This document shows positions 19,083 through 27,149 of a stretch of DNA of 64,000 nucleotides, piece after piece. The notes under the pieces are model-generated. The model saw only the letters and a program-made list of their open reading frames with translations. It made no database searches and was not told where the DNA came from. How positions within the stretch are numbered: the first letter of the stretch is position 1; every line of letters starts with the position of its first letter. Origin of the DNA: Flavobacteriales bacterium (GTDB lineage: Bacteria > Bacteroidota > Bacteroidia > Flavobacteriales_D > Parvicellaceae); NCBI GenBank assembly GCA_025210295.1, contig JAOASC010000020.1:80245-144244 (forward strand). Reading direction: 5' to 3'. A program made the position numbers and the translations under genes.

Positions 19083-19472
19083 TTATGCCTTTACTTCTCC
19101 TTTAATTCTAATTATTTTGGTTGGTGCATTTACAGCATTCGATTTAATGGTCACTGACTTATTAATTACACCTACTCTTTTGGTATCGTATGTTACCTTT
19201 AATTTGGCTGAAGCTCCTGGCGCAATTGGTTCTCTTGGCCATTCTGGCACTGTACATCCACATGATCCAACACATTCTGATATTAATAACGGTACCGAAC
19301 CGGTATTTTTAAATACAAAATCATATGTCCCGTCTCCATGTTGTTGGATGACTCCATAATCGTGTGTTTCTGTTTCAAATGAAATTTCAGCACCTCCAAT
19401 AGCTTGAGCATTTACATTGACAAATAAAGCTGCTAAAAAAAAGAGGGTGAAAACTGCTACTACTTTTTTCAT
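19083..19472 (-). CDS. DUF1573 domain protein, exported
   Basis: 129 residues: a signal peptide ending in NVNAQ and one DUF1573 Ig-like domain of about 100 residues. The domain has HDYGVIQQHGDGTYDFVF, the CGCTVPEWP motif and a final INKSVTIKSNA strand. DUF1573 modules resemble ASH/MSP Ig folds and occur in large numbers in Bacteroidota envelopes. The function is unknown. It is very similar to the next gene (20089-19634), so the two are a tandem duplicate, each with its own promoter box and terminator. Confidence 0.88.
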   Translation of the reverse strand: MKKVVAVFTLFFLAALFVNVNAQAIGGAEISFETETHDYGVIQQHGDGTYDFVFKNTGSVPLLISECVGSCGCTVPEWPREPIAPGASAKLKVTYDTKRVGVINKSVTIKSNAVNAPTKIIRIKGEVKA

Positions 19473-19501
19473 GATACTTATGTTTTTTAGATTAGACTAC
19501 T

Positions 19502-19509
19502 CAAAGATA
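19502..19509 (-). promoter_or_regulatory. putative -7 box for the 129-residue DUF1573 gene
   Basis: TATCTTTG on the minus strand matches TAnnTTTG and lies 30 bases before the start codon. Confidence 0.45.
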
Positions 19510-19583
19510 CAGGAGTTAAGTGCTTTTCGTTCTTTTTTAACTTTACAATAACATACCTTAACAATTTTAAACATAAGGCACAA

Positions 19584-19613
19584 AAAAAGCCATTTCAATT
19601 GAAATGGCTTTTT
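19584..19613 (-). terminator. hairpin terminator after the second DUF1573 gene
   Basis: A 30-base perfect palindrome (15-bp arms, AAAAAGCCATTTCAA and its complement), 20 bases after the stop at 19634, with T runs on both sides. Confidence 0.88.
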
Positions 19614-19633
19614 AATATTGATCGTAACACTTT

Positions 19634-20089
19634 TTAGTGTTGAACTGGTCCCTCAGTTGGTTTAATTGGTGTAGCAGTATTATCTGGTGCTAAAACCTCT
19701 CCTTTAATTCTAATAATTTTAGTTGGAGCATTTACAGCATTAGACTGGATCGTAACTGATTTGTTTATTGCTCCAATTCTTTTAGTATCATACTTTACTT
19801 TAATTGTAGCAGAAGCTCCTGGAGCGATAGGCTCTCTTGGCCAAGTAGGAACAGTACATCCACAAGAACCTCTAGAGTTTGAAATTAACAAAGGCTCTGT
19901 CCCTGTGTTTTTAAACGTAAACTCGCACTCACCATTAGCGTGTTGCTTAATTTTACCATAATCATGAGTTTCTTTCTCAAAAGTAATCTCTGCTCCACCT
20001 ATTTTTGCTGGAGTAGCATCTTGTGCATTAGCAGTAAAAAGAACTACTGCTAAAAATAGCATCCCAAAAGTTAATAACGCTTTTTTCAT
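19634..20089 (-). CDS. DUF1573 domain protein, exported
   Basis: 151 residues with a signal peptide ending near FTANAQ and one DUF1573 domain. It shares the GAEITFEKETHDYG, CGCTVPTWPREPIAPGAS and RIGAINKSVTIQSNAVNA segments with its neighbour almost residue for residue. It differs by a short acidic/Pro-rich C-terminal tail (DNTATPIKPTEGPVQH). Function unknown. It has its own promoter box and terminator, so it can be expressed independently of its paralogue. Confidence 0.88.
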   Translation of the reverse strand: MKKALLTFGMLFLAVVLFTANAQDATPAKIGGAEITFEKETHDYGKIKQHANGECEFTFKNTGTEPLLISNSRGSCGCTVPTWPREPIAPGASATIKVKYDTKRIGAINKSVTIQSNAVNAPTKIIRIKGEVLAPDNTATPIKPTEGPVQH

Positions 20090-20123
20090 AATTTTAAATT
20101 GTTTTTGTTTCTACTTTACTGTA

Positions 20124-20131
20124 CAAATATA
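20124..20131 (-). promoter_or_regulatory. putative -7 box for the 151-residue DUF1573 gene
   Basis: TATATTTG on the minus strand matches TAnnTTTG and lies 35 bases before the start codon. Confidence 0.45.
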
Positions 20132-20232
20132 AAAAATGTTTTCAATTCATAAACACTTTAACATATCTATAACAGCCGTAATGGTTAAATAATTATTCTG
20201 TTTAAGGAATTTTAACAAACTCTGTGCCAATA

Positions 20233-21009
20233 CTATTTTCCTTTATAGACTGGTTTTCTTTTTTCAAAGAAAGCTGTTAAGCTTTCTTTATGATCATAAG
20301 TTTTCGCTGCTTTGGCTTGCAATTCTTTTTCTAGCCCTAATTGTTCTTCTAAACTATTTTCAAAAGTAGCATTTAATGCTTGTTTAGTTAATGCCAGTCC
20401 AACTGTTGGCCTACTCGCTAGTTTTTTAGCAAAATCAAAAACAGTCTGTTCCAACTCTGCATCAGGAACCACATTATAAATCATTCCTAAGTCTTTGGCT
20501 TCTTGAGCAGACACTTTATTCCCAAGAAACATCATAGCTGTAGCTCTCTGCATACCTATCAAACGAGGCAAAGTATAGGTACCTCCACTATCGGGAACTA
20601 ATCCTATATTACTAAACGACTGAATAAAAGTAGAAGACTCAGATGCAAATGTTATATCACACACTAATGCTAAATTAGCTCCAGCTCCAGCTGCAATTCC
20701 ATTTACCCCACCAATTACAGGCTTTTCCAATGCTCTAATTAACTTCACAATCGGATTATAGGTATGATCCACTATTTCTTCAATAGATGGTCCCCCTTCT
20801 CGCGTTGCTTCTTCCAAATCTTGCCCAGCACAGAACCCTCTCCCACTTCCTGTAAAAACGACTGCTCTTATGGCTTCATCTTTACATTTATTTAAAGCAT
20901 CTATCACATCATCTGCCATTTCAAAATTAAAGCTATTCAACACTTTTTCTCTGTTTAGCGTTATGACAGCAACACTATCTTTTATCTCAAATTTAATATT
21001 CTCGTACAT
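20233..21009 (-). CDS. enoyl-CoA hydratase/isomerase, PaaG-like
   Basis: 258 residues, the crotonase-fold standard length. Visible motifs are the oxyanion-hole segment FTGSGRGFCAGQDLEE, the second oxyanion glycine in GGVNGIAAGAGANLAL and the catalytic-loop region FSNIGLVPDSGGTYTLPR. The pattern GxFCAGQDL and the Asp in LVPDSGG match PaaG (ring-1,2-epoxyphenylacetyl-CoA isomerase) more than fatty-acid hydratases, but no other paa genes are nearby. It hydrates or isomerises an enoyl-CoA; the pathway is not settled by context. Confidence 0.88.
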   Translation of the reverse strand: MYENIKFEIKDSVAVITLNREKVLNSFNFEMADDVIDALNKCKDEAIRAVVFTGSGRGFCAGQDLEEATREGGPSIEEIVDHTYNPIVKLIRALEKPVIGGVNGIAAGAGANLALVCDITFASESSTFIQSFSNIGLVPDSGGTYTLPRLIGMQRATAMMFLGNKVSAQEAKDLGMIYNVVPDAELEQTVFDFAKKLASRPTVGLALTKQALNATFENSLEEQLGLEKELQAKAAKTYDHKESLTAFFEKRKPVYKGK

Positions 21010-21156
21010 TTTCTCGTTTTTCCCAAAACTAATAAATATTTCGGTAATCCACTTCTTTAAAGTAATCTTCCATAAAAAGTATTTGGTTACGCTGACTTTT
21101 ATCAGTACAACAATACTTTAAATTGCCTAAATTCATACACTATAAAAGTATGGCCC

Positions 21157-21930
21157 ATGGAAAATTTCATCACATTAGACAGTAATAATATTGCTCAAGA
21201 ACATATCTGTTGTGCGATATCAGATAAAAAATGTACAACGAGTTATCAAGCTAAAAAGGATTGGCTAAAACAAGAATTCTCCAATGGCTATGTTTTTAGA
21301 AGAATTGATGCTCGAGCAAAGGTTTTCATTGAATATGGGCCAGCTGAAAACGCCTGGTTACCAATCGAAGCTCCTAACTTTCTTAATATTAATTGTTTTT
21401 GGGTTTCAGGAAAATATAAAAAGAATGGGTATGGAAAACAACTGTTAGCATTTGCTATTCAAGATGCGCTAGATCAAGGTAAAAATGGTTTAGTAACGGT
21501 TGTAGGAACTAAAAAATATCATTTTATGAGTGATACAAAGTGGTTGCTAAAACAAGGCTTTAAAACCATAGATCAAACAGCTGATGGTTTTAGTTTATTA
21601 GTTAAGGATTTATCAGAATATACCACACAACCCCAATTTAAAGCTTGTGCCAAAAACAGTATCCCCGCCAAAAACAAAGGTATAGTGGTTTATTATTCTA
21701 ACCGTTGTCCTTTTTCTGAGTTTCATGCGAAACATTCTTTATTAGAGACAGCAGAGAAGAGAAATATTCCTGTTGAGATTATTAAACTAAGTACAATGGA
21801 ACAGGCTCAGAACTCCCCTACTCCTGCTACTATTTTTAGTTTATTTTTAGACGGGAAATTTATCACCACAGACATTAGTGTATGTATGGATAGTCGCTAT
21901 GATAAAATCTTAGCTAAAGTAAAAAAATAA
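21157..21930 (+). CDS. GNAT acetyltransferase fused to a YoaP-type domain
   Basis: 257 residues. The first 150 residues form a GNAT-like fold with the acetyl-CoA loop KYKKNGYGKQLLAFAI. The last 100 residues match the YoaP extension: CAKNSIPAKNKG, then a thioredoxin-like strand and NRCPFSEFHA with a single active-looking Cys, and a C-terminal SPTPATIFSLFLDGKFITT. Such proteins are widespread and their substrate is unknown; the ARxxPxP-like cysteines might accept the acyl group. It has no close neighbour on its strand. Confidence 0.82.
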   Translation: MENFITLDSNNIAQEHICCAISDKKCTTSYQAKKDWLKQEFSNGYVFRRIDARAKVFIEYGPAENAWLPIEAPNFLNINCFWVSGKYKKNGYGKQLLAFAIQDALDQGKNGLVTVVGTKKYHFMSDTKWLLKQGFKTIDQTADGFSLLVKDLSEYTTQPQFKACAKNSIPAKNKGIVVYYSNRCPFSEFHAKHSLLETAEKRNIPVEIIKLSTMEQAQNSPTPATIFSLFLDGKFITTDISVCMDSRYDKILAKVKK

Positions 21931-21988
21931 TGCCACACATTCTATCCTCTTCTCATTAACGTGATTTCAATATAAATGCTCTTCAATA

Positions 21989-22019
21989 AAAAAGGCCCAA
22001 CGTAATGTTGAGCCTTTTT
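21989..22019. terminator. bidirectional hairpin terminator between the GNAT and fabI genes
   Basis: AAAAAGGC-C-CAAC pairs with GTTG-A-GCCTTTTT across a 5-base loop, one mismatch. With A and T tracts on both sides it can end both convergent transcripts. Confidence 0.82.
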
Positions 22020-22037
22020 GAATCGTTTTTTTATTTC

Positions 22038-22844
22038 TTAAAACTTATCCATTACTGTAGTAGTAACTCCAGTAGCAGAGAAACCACCATCGTGGAATAA
22101 GTTCTGCATCGTAACATATTTTGTTAAATCAGAGAACATCGCTACACAATAGTTAGCGCAATCAACCGCACCTGCATTACCTAATGGACTCATGCTATCA
22201 GAATAATTGATAAATTGATCAAAACCTGAAACTCCACTTCCTGCAGTTGTTACAGTAGGAGATTGTGAAATGGTATTTACTCTTACTTTTTTCTTTAATC
22301 CATAGTGATAACCAAAGCTTCTTGAAATAGATTCTAACAATGATTTCGCATCAGCCATATCATTATAATCAGGGAATATTCTTTGTGCTGCGATATATGT
22401 TAACGCTACAACTGACCCCCACTCACTAATAGCATCATGTTTCATTGCTACAGCTAAGGTTTTATGTAATGAAGTTGCTGAAACATCCATACTCGTTTTA
22501 TACCATTCGTAGTTTAAATCTGTATAATGCTTTTTCTTTCTGACGTTAGGAGACATCCCAATAGAATGTAAAATAAAATCAATTTTACCTCCTAAAATTT
22601 CTTGTGCCTTTAAAATTAAGTTTTCTAAATCTTCAACTTTAGTAGCATCAGCTGGAATAATTTGTGAATTTGTTGCTTCTGCCAATTTGTTGATCTCTCC
22701 CATTCGCATTGCAATAGGTGCATTGGTTAAAACAAATTCAGCTCCTTGTTCATGTGCTTGCTCAGCAACTTTCCAAGCAATCGACATTTCGTTTAATGCG
22801 CCAAAGATAATTCCTCTTTTTCCTTTTAATAATCCGTTCCCCAT
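22038..22844 (-). CDS. fabI: enoyl-[acyl-carrier-protein] reductase (NADH)
   Basis: 268 residues, a short-chain dehydrogenase fold. The N-terminal GIIFGALNEMSIAWKVAE is the FabI cofactor loop. The catalytic Tyr160 and Lys167 are spaced by six residues (YNDMADAK), as in FabI and unlike the three of ordinary SDRs. The enzyme performs the last reduction of fatty-acid elongation and is the target of triclosan-type inhibitors. A TATATTTG box lies 30 bases upstream. It is probably monocistronic. Confidence 0.96.
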   Translation of the reverse strand: MGNGLLKGKRGIIFGALNEMSIAWKVAEQAHEQGAEFVLTNAPIAMRMGEINKLAEATNSQIIPADATKVEDLENLILKAQEILGGKIDFILHSIGMSPNVRKKKHYTDLNYEWYKTSMDVSATSLHKTLAVAMKHDAISEWGSVVALTYIAAQRIFPDYNDMADAKSLLESISRSFGYHYGLKKKVRVNTISQSPTVTTAGSGVSGFDQFINYSDSMSPLGNAGAVDCANYCVAMFSDLTKYVTMQNLFHDGGFSATGVTTTVMDKF

Positions 22845-22873
22845 ATTGTAGTTGGTTTTAGTTCTTTTGGGTG

Positions 22874-22881
22874 CAAATATA
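22874..22881 (-). promoter_or_regulatory. putative -7 box for fabI
   Basis: TATATTTG on the minus strand, matching TAnnTTTG, 30 bases upstream of the fabI start. Confidence 0.5.
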
Positions 22882-22965
22882 TTTATTTATTAAGATTATT
22901 AATAAAATCTGTTAATTTAATATGAATAGTAACTAATATTACACAACCAATTCTAAAGTAATTTG

Positions 22966-22973
22966 TATTTTTG
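22966..22973 (+). promoter_or_regulatory. putative -7 box for the small membrane protein gene
   Basis: TATTTTTG matches TAnnTTTG, 35 bases before the ATG at 23008. Confidence 0.4.
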
Positions 22974-23007
22974 TATTGGATTTAATTACAAACAAATAGT
23001 TAATCGT

Positions 23008-23196
23008 ATGAAATTAGTATTGTTTACAGTTGGGCTTTTAGCTTTGGGATTTGCAGGAATTGCTATTAAAATATGGGCTAAAAAGGATGGTGAATTTGCT
23101 GGAACATGTGCAAATAGTAGTCCTATTTTGAATGATAATAACGAGTCGACTTGCACAGTTTGTGGTGCAAGACCTGATGAAAGGTGTAAAAATTAA
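23008..23196 (+). CDS. small membrane protein with Cys motif
   Basis: 62 residues from ATG 23008; a TTG further upstream would add residues with no support. The product has one membrane segment (LVLFTVGLLALGFAGIAIKI) and a short tail with Cys-containing CANSS and CTVCGARPDERC, a possible metal or disulfide site. Proteins of this shape (MKxVLxTIGLL, KDGxFAGTCA) recur in Bacteroidota and are annotated as membrane or secreted proteins of unknown function. No operon partner. Confidence 0.75.
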   Translation: MKLVLFTVGLLALGFAGIAIKIWAKKDGEFAGTCANSSPILNDNNESTCTVCGARPDERCKN

Positions 23197-23282
23197 TTTT
23201 TTTACTCTCAAAAAAGAGAAGTTCAGACAACTTTTGGCATAGTTTTTTCGTTTATACTGTAAGAACCAAAACCTTACGAATT

Positions 23283-23477
23283 ATGTCAAGAATAGAAAAA
23301 ATAGCTTTTATTAGTAGCTTTTGGTCTTTGTTGCAGATTAAAGTTAAAGACCATTTATCTCAGTTTTTAGATTCAGATTTGGATTTGCTTATTCAACAAA
23401 TCTTAGAAAAAATAAAAAATACAGAAAACCCTAATCCTCTATTACATGTCTTTCACATGCCTGTATTTTTAAATTAA
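23283..23477 (+). CDS. small hypothetical protein
   Basis: 64 residues, no homologue that I recognise. The sequence is an amphipathic, Leu/Ile-rich helix bundle pattern (QFLDSDLDLLIQQILEKI) followed by a Pro/His tail. It starts with ATG directly behind an AT-rich gap and ends just before the convergent PLD-like gene. It could be a real short gene or a chance open frame. Confidence 0.4.
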   Translation: MSRIEKIAFISSFWSLLQIKVKDHLSQFLDSDLDLLIQQILEKIKNTENPNPLLHVFHMPVFLN

Positions 23478-23492
23478 TTGCAGCATCAATTA

Positions 23493-25025
23493 CTAATTTT
23501 TCACGATTTTCTTTACAACATTATTATACCTTGTCATAATCCTAAGATAATATATGCCTATAGGATATAATGATAAGTCAAATGCTTGAGATAGGTTTAT
23601 TTCTCTAGCTTCAAGAATTCTACCTGTACCATCTATTAATTGAACGTTTATTTCATCAGAGATTGTTGCTGATATATTTTTTAGATAAATCCAACTTGTA
23701 GAGGGATTGGGATAAGTTACAATATTATTGAGTAATGCTTTTTCATGACCAAAGTTTGTAAAGGTATTCAAATCTTCATAATATTCATTGACGATCCCCG
23801 CATCGTGTATAATAATCGTATTCTCATCGTATTTTTCTTCTGCTGAGTTAGACCAATTATAACTTCCAGTAATCACCAGCGGGTTGGAATTAGAATCTAA
23901 TGCATCAACAAATGCATATTTATTATGCATATCATCTTTTCTGTTAAACTTTAACAGTGCTACGCCTCCATTTTCAAGGTTATTATCTTCCGATCCATAA
24001 TAACTTTTATTATCAATTACTCCATAAACATCTACTCCATCATTATTCCGTTTTAATAATGTTTGAGCAAACAAGTCTCTTGTAAATGTAAATAACGCAA
24101 AACCTAAATCGTTGTCTGCTGTTTTTAATTGATCGTTTATTGCTTGTTCTACATGGTCAGAAGGAGAAAAGTATAATTCAACTGCTTTTCCTCCAATGTT
24201 AAAAAAATGAGGGGTATTGTCCGTCTTATCTATTCCAAATTTGCTATTACTTGTAGGTGTATGGCCTGTACTTCCCCACATTTCGTTAAATTCTAACGTA
24301 TAAGCTTTCCCTAAGGCCTGATCCTGAATTATCAATAGGTTGTTAGAGTCTTCTTCTAAGTTATTTTCTGTAAAATTGGCTGAGGTTATTAAAACTTTAC
24401 ACGTTGTTTCAGAACCTACATCTACTACAATAAATTTGTTGTGCATTTGACCTTTAGGTTCCTCACGTTTGAGTGTGGCAATGTTTTCATCTAAATTTTT
24501 AGGAAAATCTCCTAAGCTGCTACTTCCTGCAATAAATCGAACAACGACACCTCTATTGTTGGCCTCATTGATTGCGGCTCCTATCTTTTTACTTTTTGTA
24601 TAAAAGACACAAAGGTCTAATGTTACTTCAGCCGCATTGATGATCTCAATAATTTTATTTTCAAAATTGGTATATTTTGCATCAGCAATAGCTGAAAAAT
24701 CATTATTGGGTTGATGGTTAAAGAAAACTTCTATACTTCCTGTAGAATTGGATTGAGTCGAAAACAGCCCTATTTCAGTAGTTCCCGCTGAAGCTATTCC
24801 TTTTACATAGTAAAAAGTTGCTGGATCTAAGTTGAGCATACTATTGCCCGTAATTATTCCTAATTCCAGATCTTTAGTTGTTCCATACTCCAAGTTGGTT
24901 AATGGCCCTATAGTTGTAGAAAAAGAAATACTATTAGGAGTGATTAACGTAGGAACAAGCTTTTGACTATATAAAGTCGTCCAAGCACTCCAAAGGTATA
25001 TTGTATATAAAATGCGTCTTTTCAT
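23493..25025 (-). CDS. secreted phospholipase D-like protein with T9SS sorting domain
   Basis: 510 residues with a signal peptide (MKRRILYTIYLWSAWTTLYS). Two HKD motifs of the PLD superfamily, HxKxxxxD, are visible in each half: HNKFIVVD and HNKYAFVD. The last 80 residues have the type IX secretion sorting pattern, starting NNIVTYPNPSTSWIYLKN and ending GIYYLRI with a KKIVKN tail. The protein is therefore probably carried to the cell surface or outside, acting as a phosphodiesterase on lipids or nucleic acids; the substrate is unknown. It starts directly after the stop of a DUF72 gene, so the pair is cotranscribed. Confidence 0.88.
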   Translation of the reverse strand: MKRRILYTIYLWSAWTTLYSQKLVPTLITPNSISFSTTIGPLTNLEYGTTKDLELGIITGNSMLNLDPATFYYVKGIASAGTTEIGLFSTQSNSTGSIEVFFNHQPNNDFSAIADAKYTNFENKIIEIINAAEVTLDLCVFYTKSKKIGAAINEANNRGVVVRFIAGSSSLGDFPKNLDENIATLKREEPKGQMHNKFIVVDVGSETTCKVLITSANFTENNLEEDSNNLLIIQDQALGKAYTLEFNEMWGSTGHTPTSNSKFGIDKTDNTPHFFNIGGKAVELYFSPSDHVEQAINDQLKTADNDLGFALFTFTRDLFAQTLLKRNNDGVDVYGVIDNKSYYGSEDNNLENGGVALLKFNRKDDMHNKYAFVDALDSNSNPLVITGSYNWSNSAEEKYDENTIIIHDAGIVNEYYEDLNTFTNFGHEKALLNNIVTYPNPSTSWIYLKNISATISDEINVQLIDGTGRILEAREINLSQAFDLSLYPIGIYYLRIMTRYNNVVKKIVKN

Positions 25026-25937
25026 CTAAAATAATACACTAGAACGGTAATCTTTTAATAAAGGTATATCAAATGACGAATTTTTATTTATTGTTGAAAT
25101 GAGTTGATTATTGAATGGTACAACATCTTCTCTCGACTCACCAGGAACATGTGCATAAAACCATACATCTGTAATTCCTTGATTCGTCAAATCTATTATT
25201 CTCTTTGCCCAGTTATTGATTCTGATTTCATCAATGGATGTCCCCACATTTCCAACAAAACGAACAAATAAATGTTGATTGACCACTCTAAAATGTAGGA
25301 CGTCTCTTCTACCAGGAGTATCGGTTAAAACTGGGATAATATTATTTTCTAAAAATAATTGATGCCATTCATTTTTAATGGATTCAGATTCAAACCACTC
25401 AGGCGCTCTTAACTCAATGGCAACAGCTATATCTCGAGGAATATATTTTACAAATTCTTCTAAGACAGAAAATTTATCTGGCCTAAAGTAATTTGCCATT
25501 ACAGCGAATGCTACTCCATTTTTATCACCAATTAAATCTAATGCTACTAAAAAACGTTCTAATTGTTCTTTTGCAGCATCTTCCATGATGTTTTTACGAT
25601 GTGTGATCACTTGGGGAAACTTCATTGAAAAAGTAAAATCATCTGGTGTTTCATCTAACCATTTTAGAATCGTTGACTCCTTAGGAGTTCCATATCTCGT
25701 TGCATTAACCTCAATACTATTAAATTGCTCTGAATATGCTTTCAGAAAGTTTTTTATTGGAGTTTTGGGAGGATATAAGGTCCCTTTATAGTTTTTATCA
25801 GACCAAACTGGAGCCCCAAAATGAAAACGAACTGTTTCTTTTGAGGATAGTGTACTCAATACCTTTTCCGTTAATTCAGGGATTGGTTCAAAAGTAAAAT
25901 CAATTCCTGTTTTATCTTCAATATTTCCAAACTTCAT
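25026..25937 (-). CDS. DUF72 family protein
   Basis: 303 residues, no signal peptide. The TIM-barrel-like DUF72 pattern is clear: VRFHFGAPVWSDKNYKGTLYP, then YSEQFNSIEVNATRYGTP, and FTFSMKFPQVITH. DUF72 has no settled biochemical role; a link to nuclease or cofactor chemistry has been suggested from context only. It is followed without a gap by the PLD-like gene on the same strand. Confidence 0.87.
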   Translation of the reverse strand: MKFGNIEDKTGIDFTFEPIPELTEKVLSTLSSKETVRFHFGAPVWSDKNYKGTLYPPKTPIKNFLKAYSEQFNSIEVNATRYGTPKESTILKWLDETPDDFTFSMKFPQVITHRKNIMEDAAKEQLERFLVALDLIGDKNGVAFAVMANYFRPDKFSVLEEFVKYIPRDIAVAIELRAPEWFESESIKNEWHQLFLENNIIPVLTDTPGRRDVLHFRVVNQHLFVRFVGNVGTSIDEIRINNWAKRIIDLTNQGITDVWFYAHVPGESREDVVPFNNQLISTINKNSSFDIPLLKDYRSSVLF

Positions 25938-25971
25938 GTTACTAAATTAGTACAATTAATTAAAACAAAAA

Positions 25972-25996
25972 AAGCCAACACAATAAGTGTTGGCTT
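25972..25996 (-). terminator. hairpin terminator after pssA-purS
   Basis: A 10-bp stem (AAGCCAACAC with GTGTTGGCTT) and 5-base loop, 27 bases after the purS stop, with a T run on the minus strand. Confidence 0.85.
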
Positions 25997-26023
25997 AAAA
26001 TTATTTATTTAACTCTGCCTAAA

Positions 26024-26275
26024 TTATGCTTCTACCAGGCTAAATTGGTAGCTCTCCATAATTTGGTTACACAATAACTTTTTACAAGCTTCATCTACCT
26101 TTTGCTCAGCAATTTCTTTAGAATCGGCATCAACTTTTAAGGTGATGTGCTTCCCTATTCTAACGTTACTGATTTCATTTAAACCTACATTCCCCATATT
26201 TTGAGAAACAGCTTTTCCTTGAGGATCTAATAAAGCCTCTAAAGGCATGATGTCGATTTCTGCTTTGAATGTCAT
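26024..26275 (-). CDS. purS: phosphoribosylformylglycinamidine synthase subunit PurS
   Basis: 83 residues, the normal length. KAEIDIMPLEALLDPQGKAV and the GLNEISNVRIGKHITL strand are the PurS core, and the fold is a small alpha/beta dimer. PurS joins PurL and PurQ in the multi-subunit FGAM synthase of purine synthesis. Neither purL nor purQ is in this window. The start overlaps the pssA stop by 4 bases (ATGA), an odd partner for a purine gene. Confidence 0.87.
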   Translation of the reverse strand: MTFKAEIDIMPLEALLDPQGKAVSQNMGNVGLNEISNVRIGKHITLKVDADSKEIAEQKVDEACKKLLCNQIMESYQFSLVEA

Positions 26276-27012
26276 TCTATTTGTTTTTTGTTCGAGTTAT
26301 TGATAATTGAAATAATGATATACAAAAGTATAATAATTGGAATAGAAATGTATACGATTTTAAGGAAAATAGTTAGGATAATTGTAATTATCGTCATCCC
26401 AATAAAAGTATAACGTATTTCATTGTTTTTCCATCCAAATGTTTTAAATTTTAATGCCAGCAGTTCTATGTTGGCATTGAGTAACCAGCTAAAAATTAGG
26501 ATCAACAAAATCAATATTGAGCCTAAATATAAAGGAGGTAATGAATTTTTAATATATTCCATATAAATCAATGGAATGGCTATAAAAAAAAGAGAGTTAG
26601 CAGGTGTTGGGACACCAATAAACTTATCTGATTGATTTTCATCTACATTAAATTTGGCTAAACGTACTGCTGAAGCCAATGGAATAACAAATGCTATATA
26701 AGGTATATATTCCGCTAAGAGTACTTGAGCATCATATTGTTTAAAAATGATATTCAGTAGGGTAAACATTATCACACCTGGAGCGACTCCAAAAGTCACC
26801 ATATCTGATAAAGAATCTAACTGTTTCCCTATTTCGTTACTCACTTTTAATAATCGCGCTGCAAAACCATCGAAAAAATCAAATATAGCTCCTAAGACTA
26901 CCAACCCAGCGGCTAAAAAAAACTCCCCCTCAAAACCTGATTTAACGGCTAATATCCCGCAAAAAAGGTTACTTAATGTTAACAAATTGGGTATATGTCT
27001 TTTTATATTCAT
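26272..27012 (-). CDS. pssA: CDP-alcohol phosphatidyltransferase, phosphatidylserine synthase
   Basis: 246 residues, about six to eight membrane segments. The CDP-alcohol motif D-x2-DG-x2-AR-x8-G-x3-D-x3-D is complete in the segment from DFFDGFAAR to QLDSLSD. NIKRHIPNLLTLSNLFCGI is the typical N-terminus of bacterial phosphatidylserine synthase type II. The enzyme forms phosphatidylserine from CDP-diacylglycerol and serine. It is coupled to purS. Confidence 0.9.
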   Translation of the reverse strand: MNIKRHIPNLLTLSNLFCGILAVKSGFEGEFFLAAGLVVLGAIFDFFDGFAARLLKVSNEIGKQLDSLSDMVTFGVAPGVIMFTLLNIIFKQYDAQVLLAEYIPYIAFVIPLASAVRLAKFNVDENQSDKFIGVPTPANSLFFIAIPLIYMEYIKNSLPPLYLGSILILLILIFSWLLNANIELLALKFKTFGWKNNEIRYTFIGMTIITIILTIFLKIVYISIPIIILLYIIISIINNSNKKQIE

Positions 27013-27110
27013 TACTACAAAAAAACAAAATAATTACTCGTTAGGATTGCAATTTTTAATAACTTTTCTTTTTGGTGATAACTACTCTCTTTTTATACTC
27101 CATTAAATGT

Positions 27111-27118
27111 TAATTTTG
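27111..27118 (+). promoter_or_regulatory. putative -7 box for the class IV aminotransferase
   Basis: TAATTTTG matches TAnnTTTG, 32 bases before the ATG at 27150. Confidence 0.45.
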
Positions 27119-27149
27119 TACTAAATTAGAGTTAGAAAAACAATTTTAG

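Noticed and set aside
22963..23007. TTG start extending the small membrane protein by 15 residues
   Set aside because: The extension overlaps the -7 box and has no family support; ATG 23008 gives the usual short hydrophobic start.
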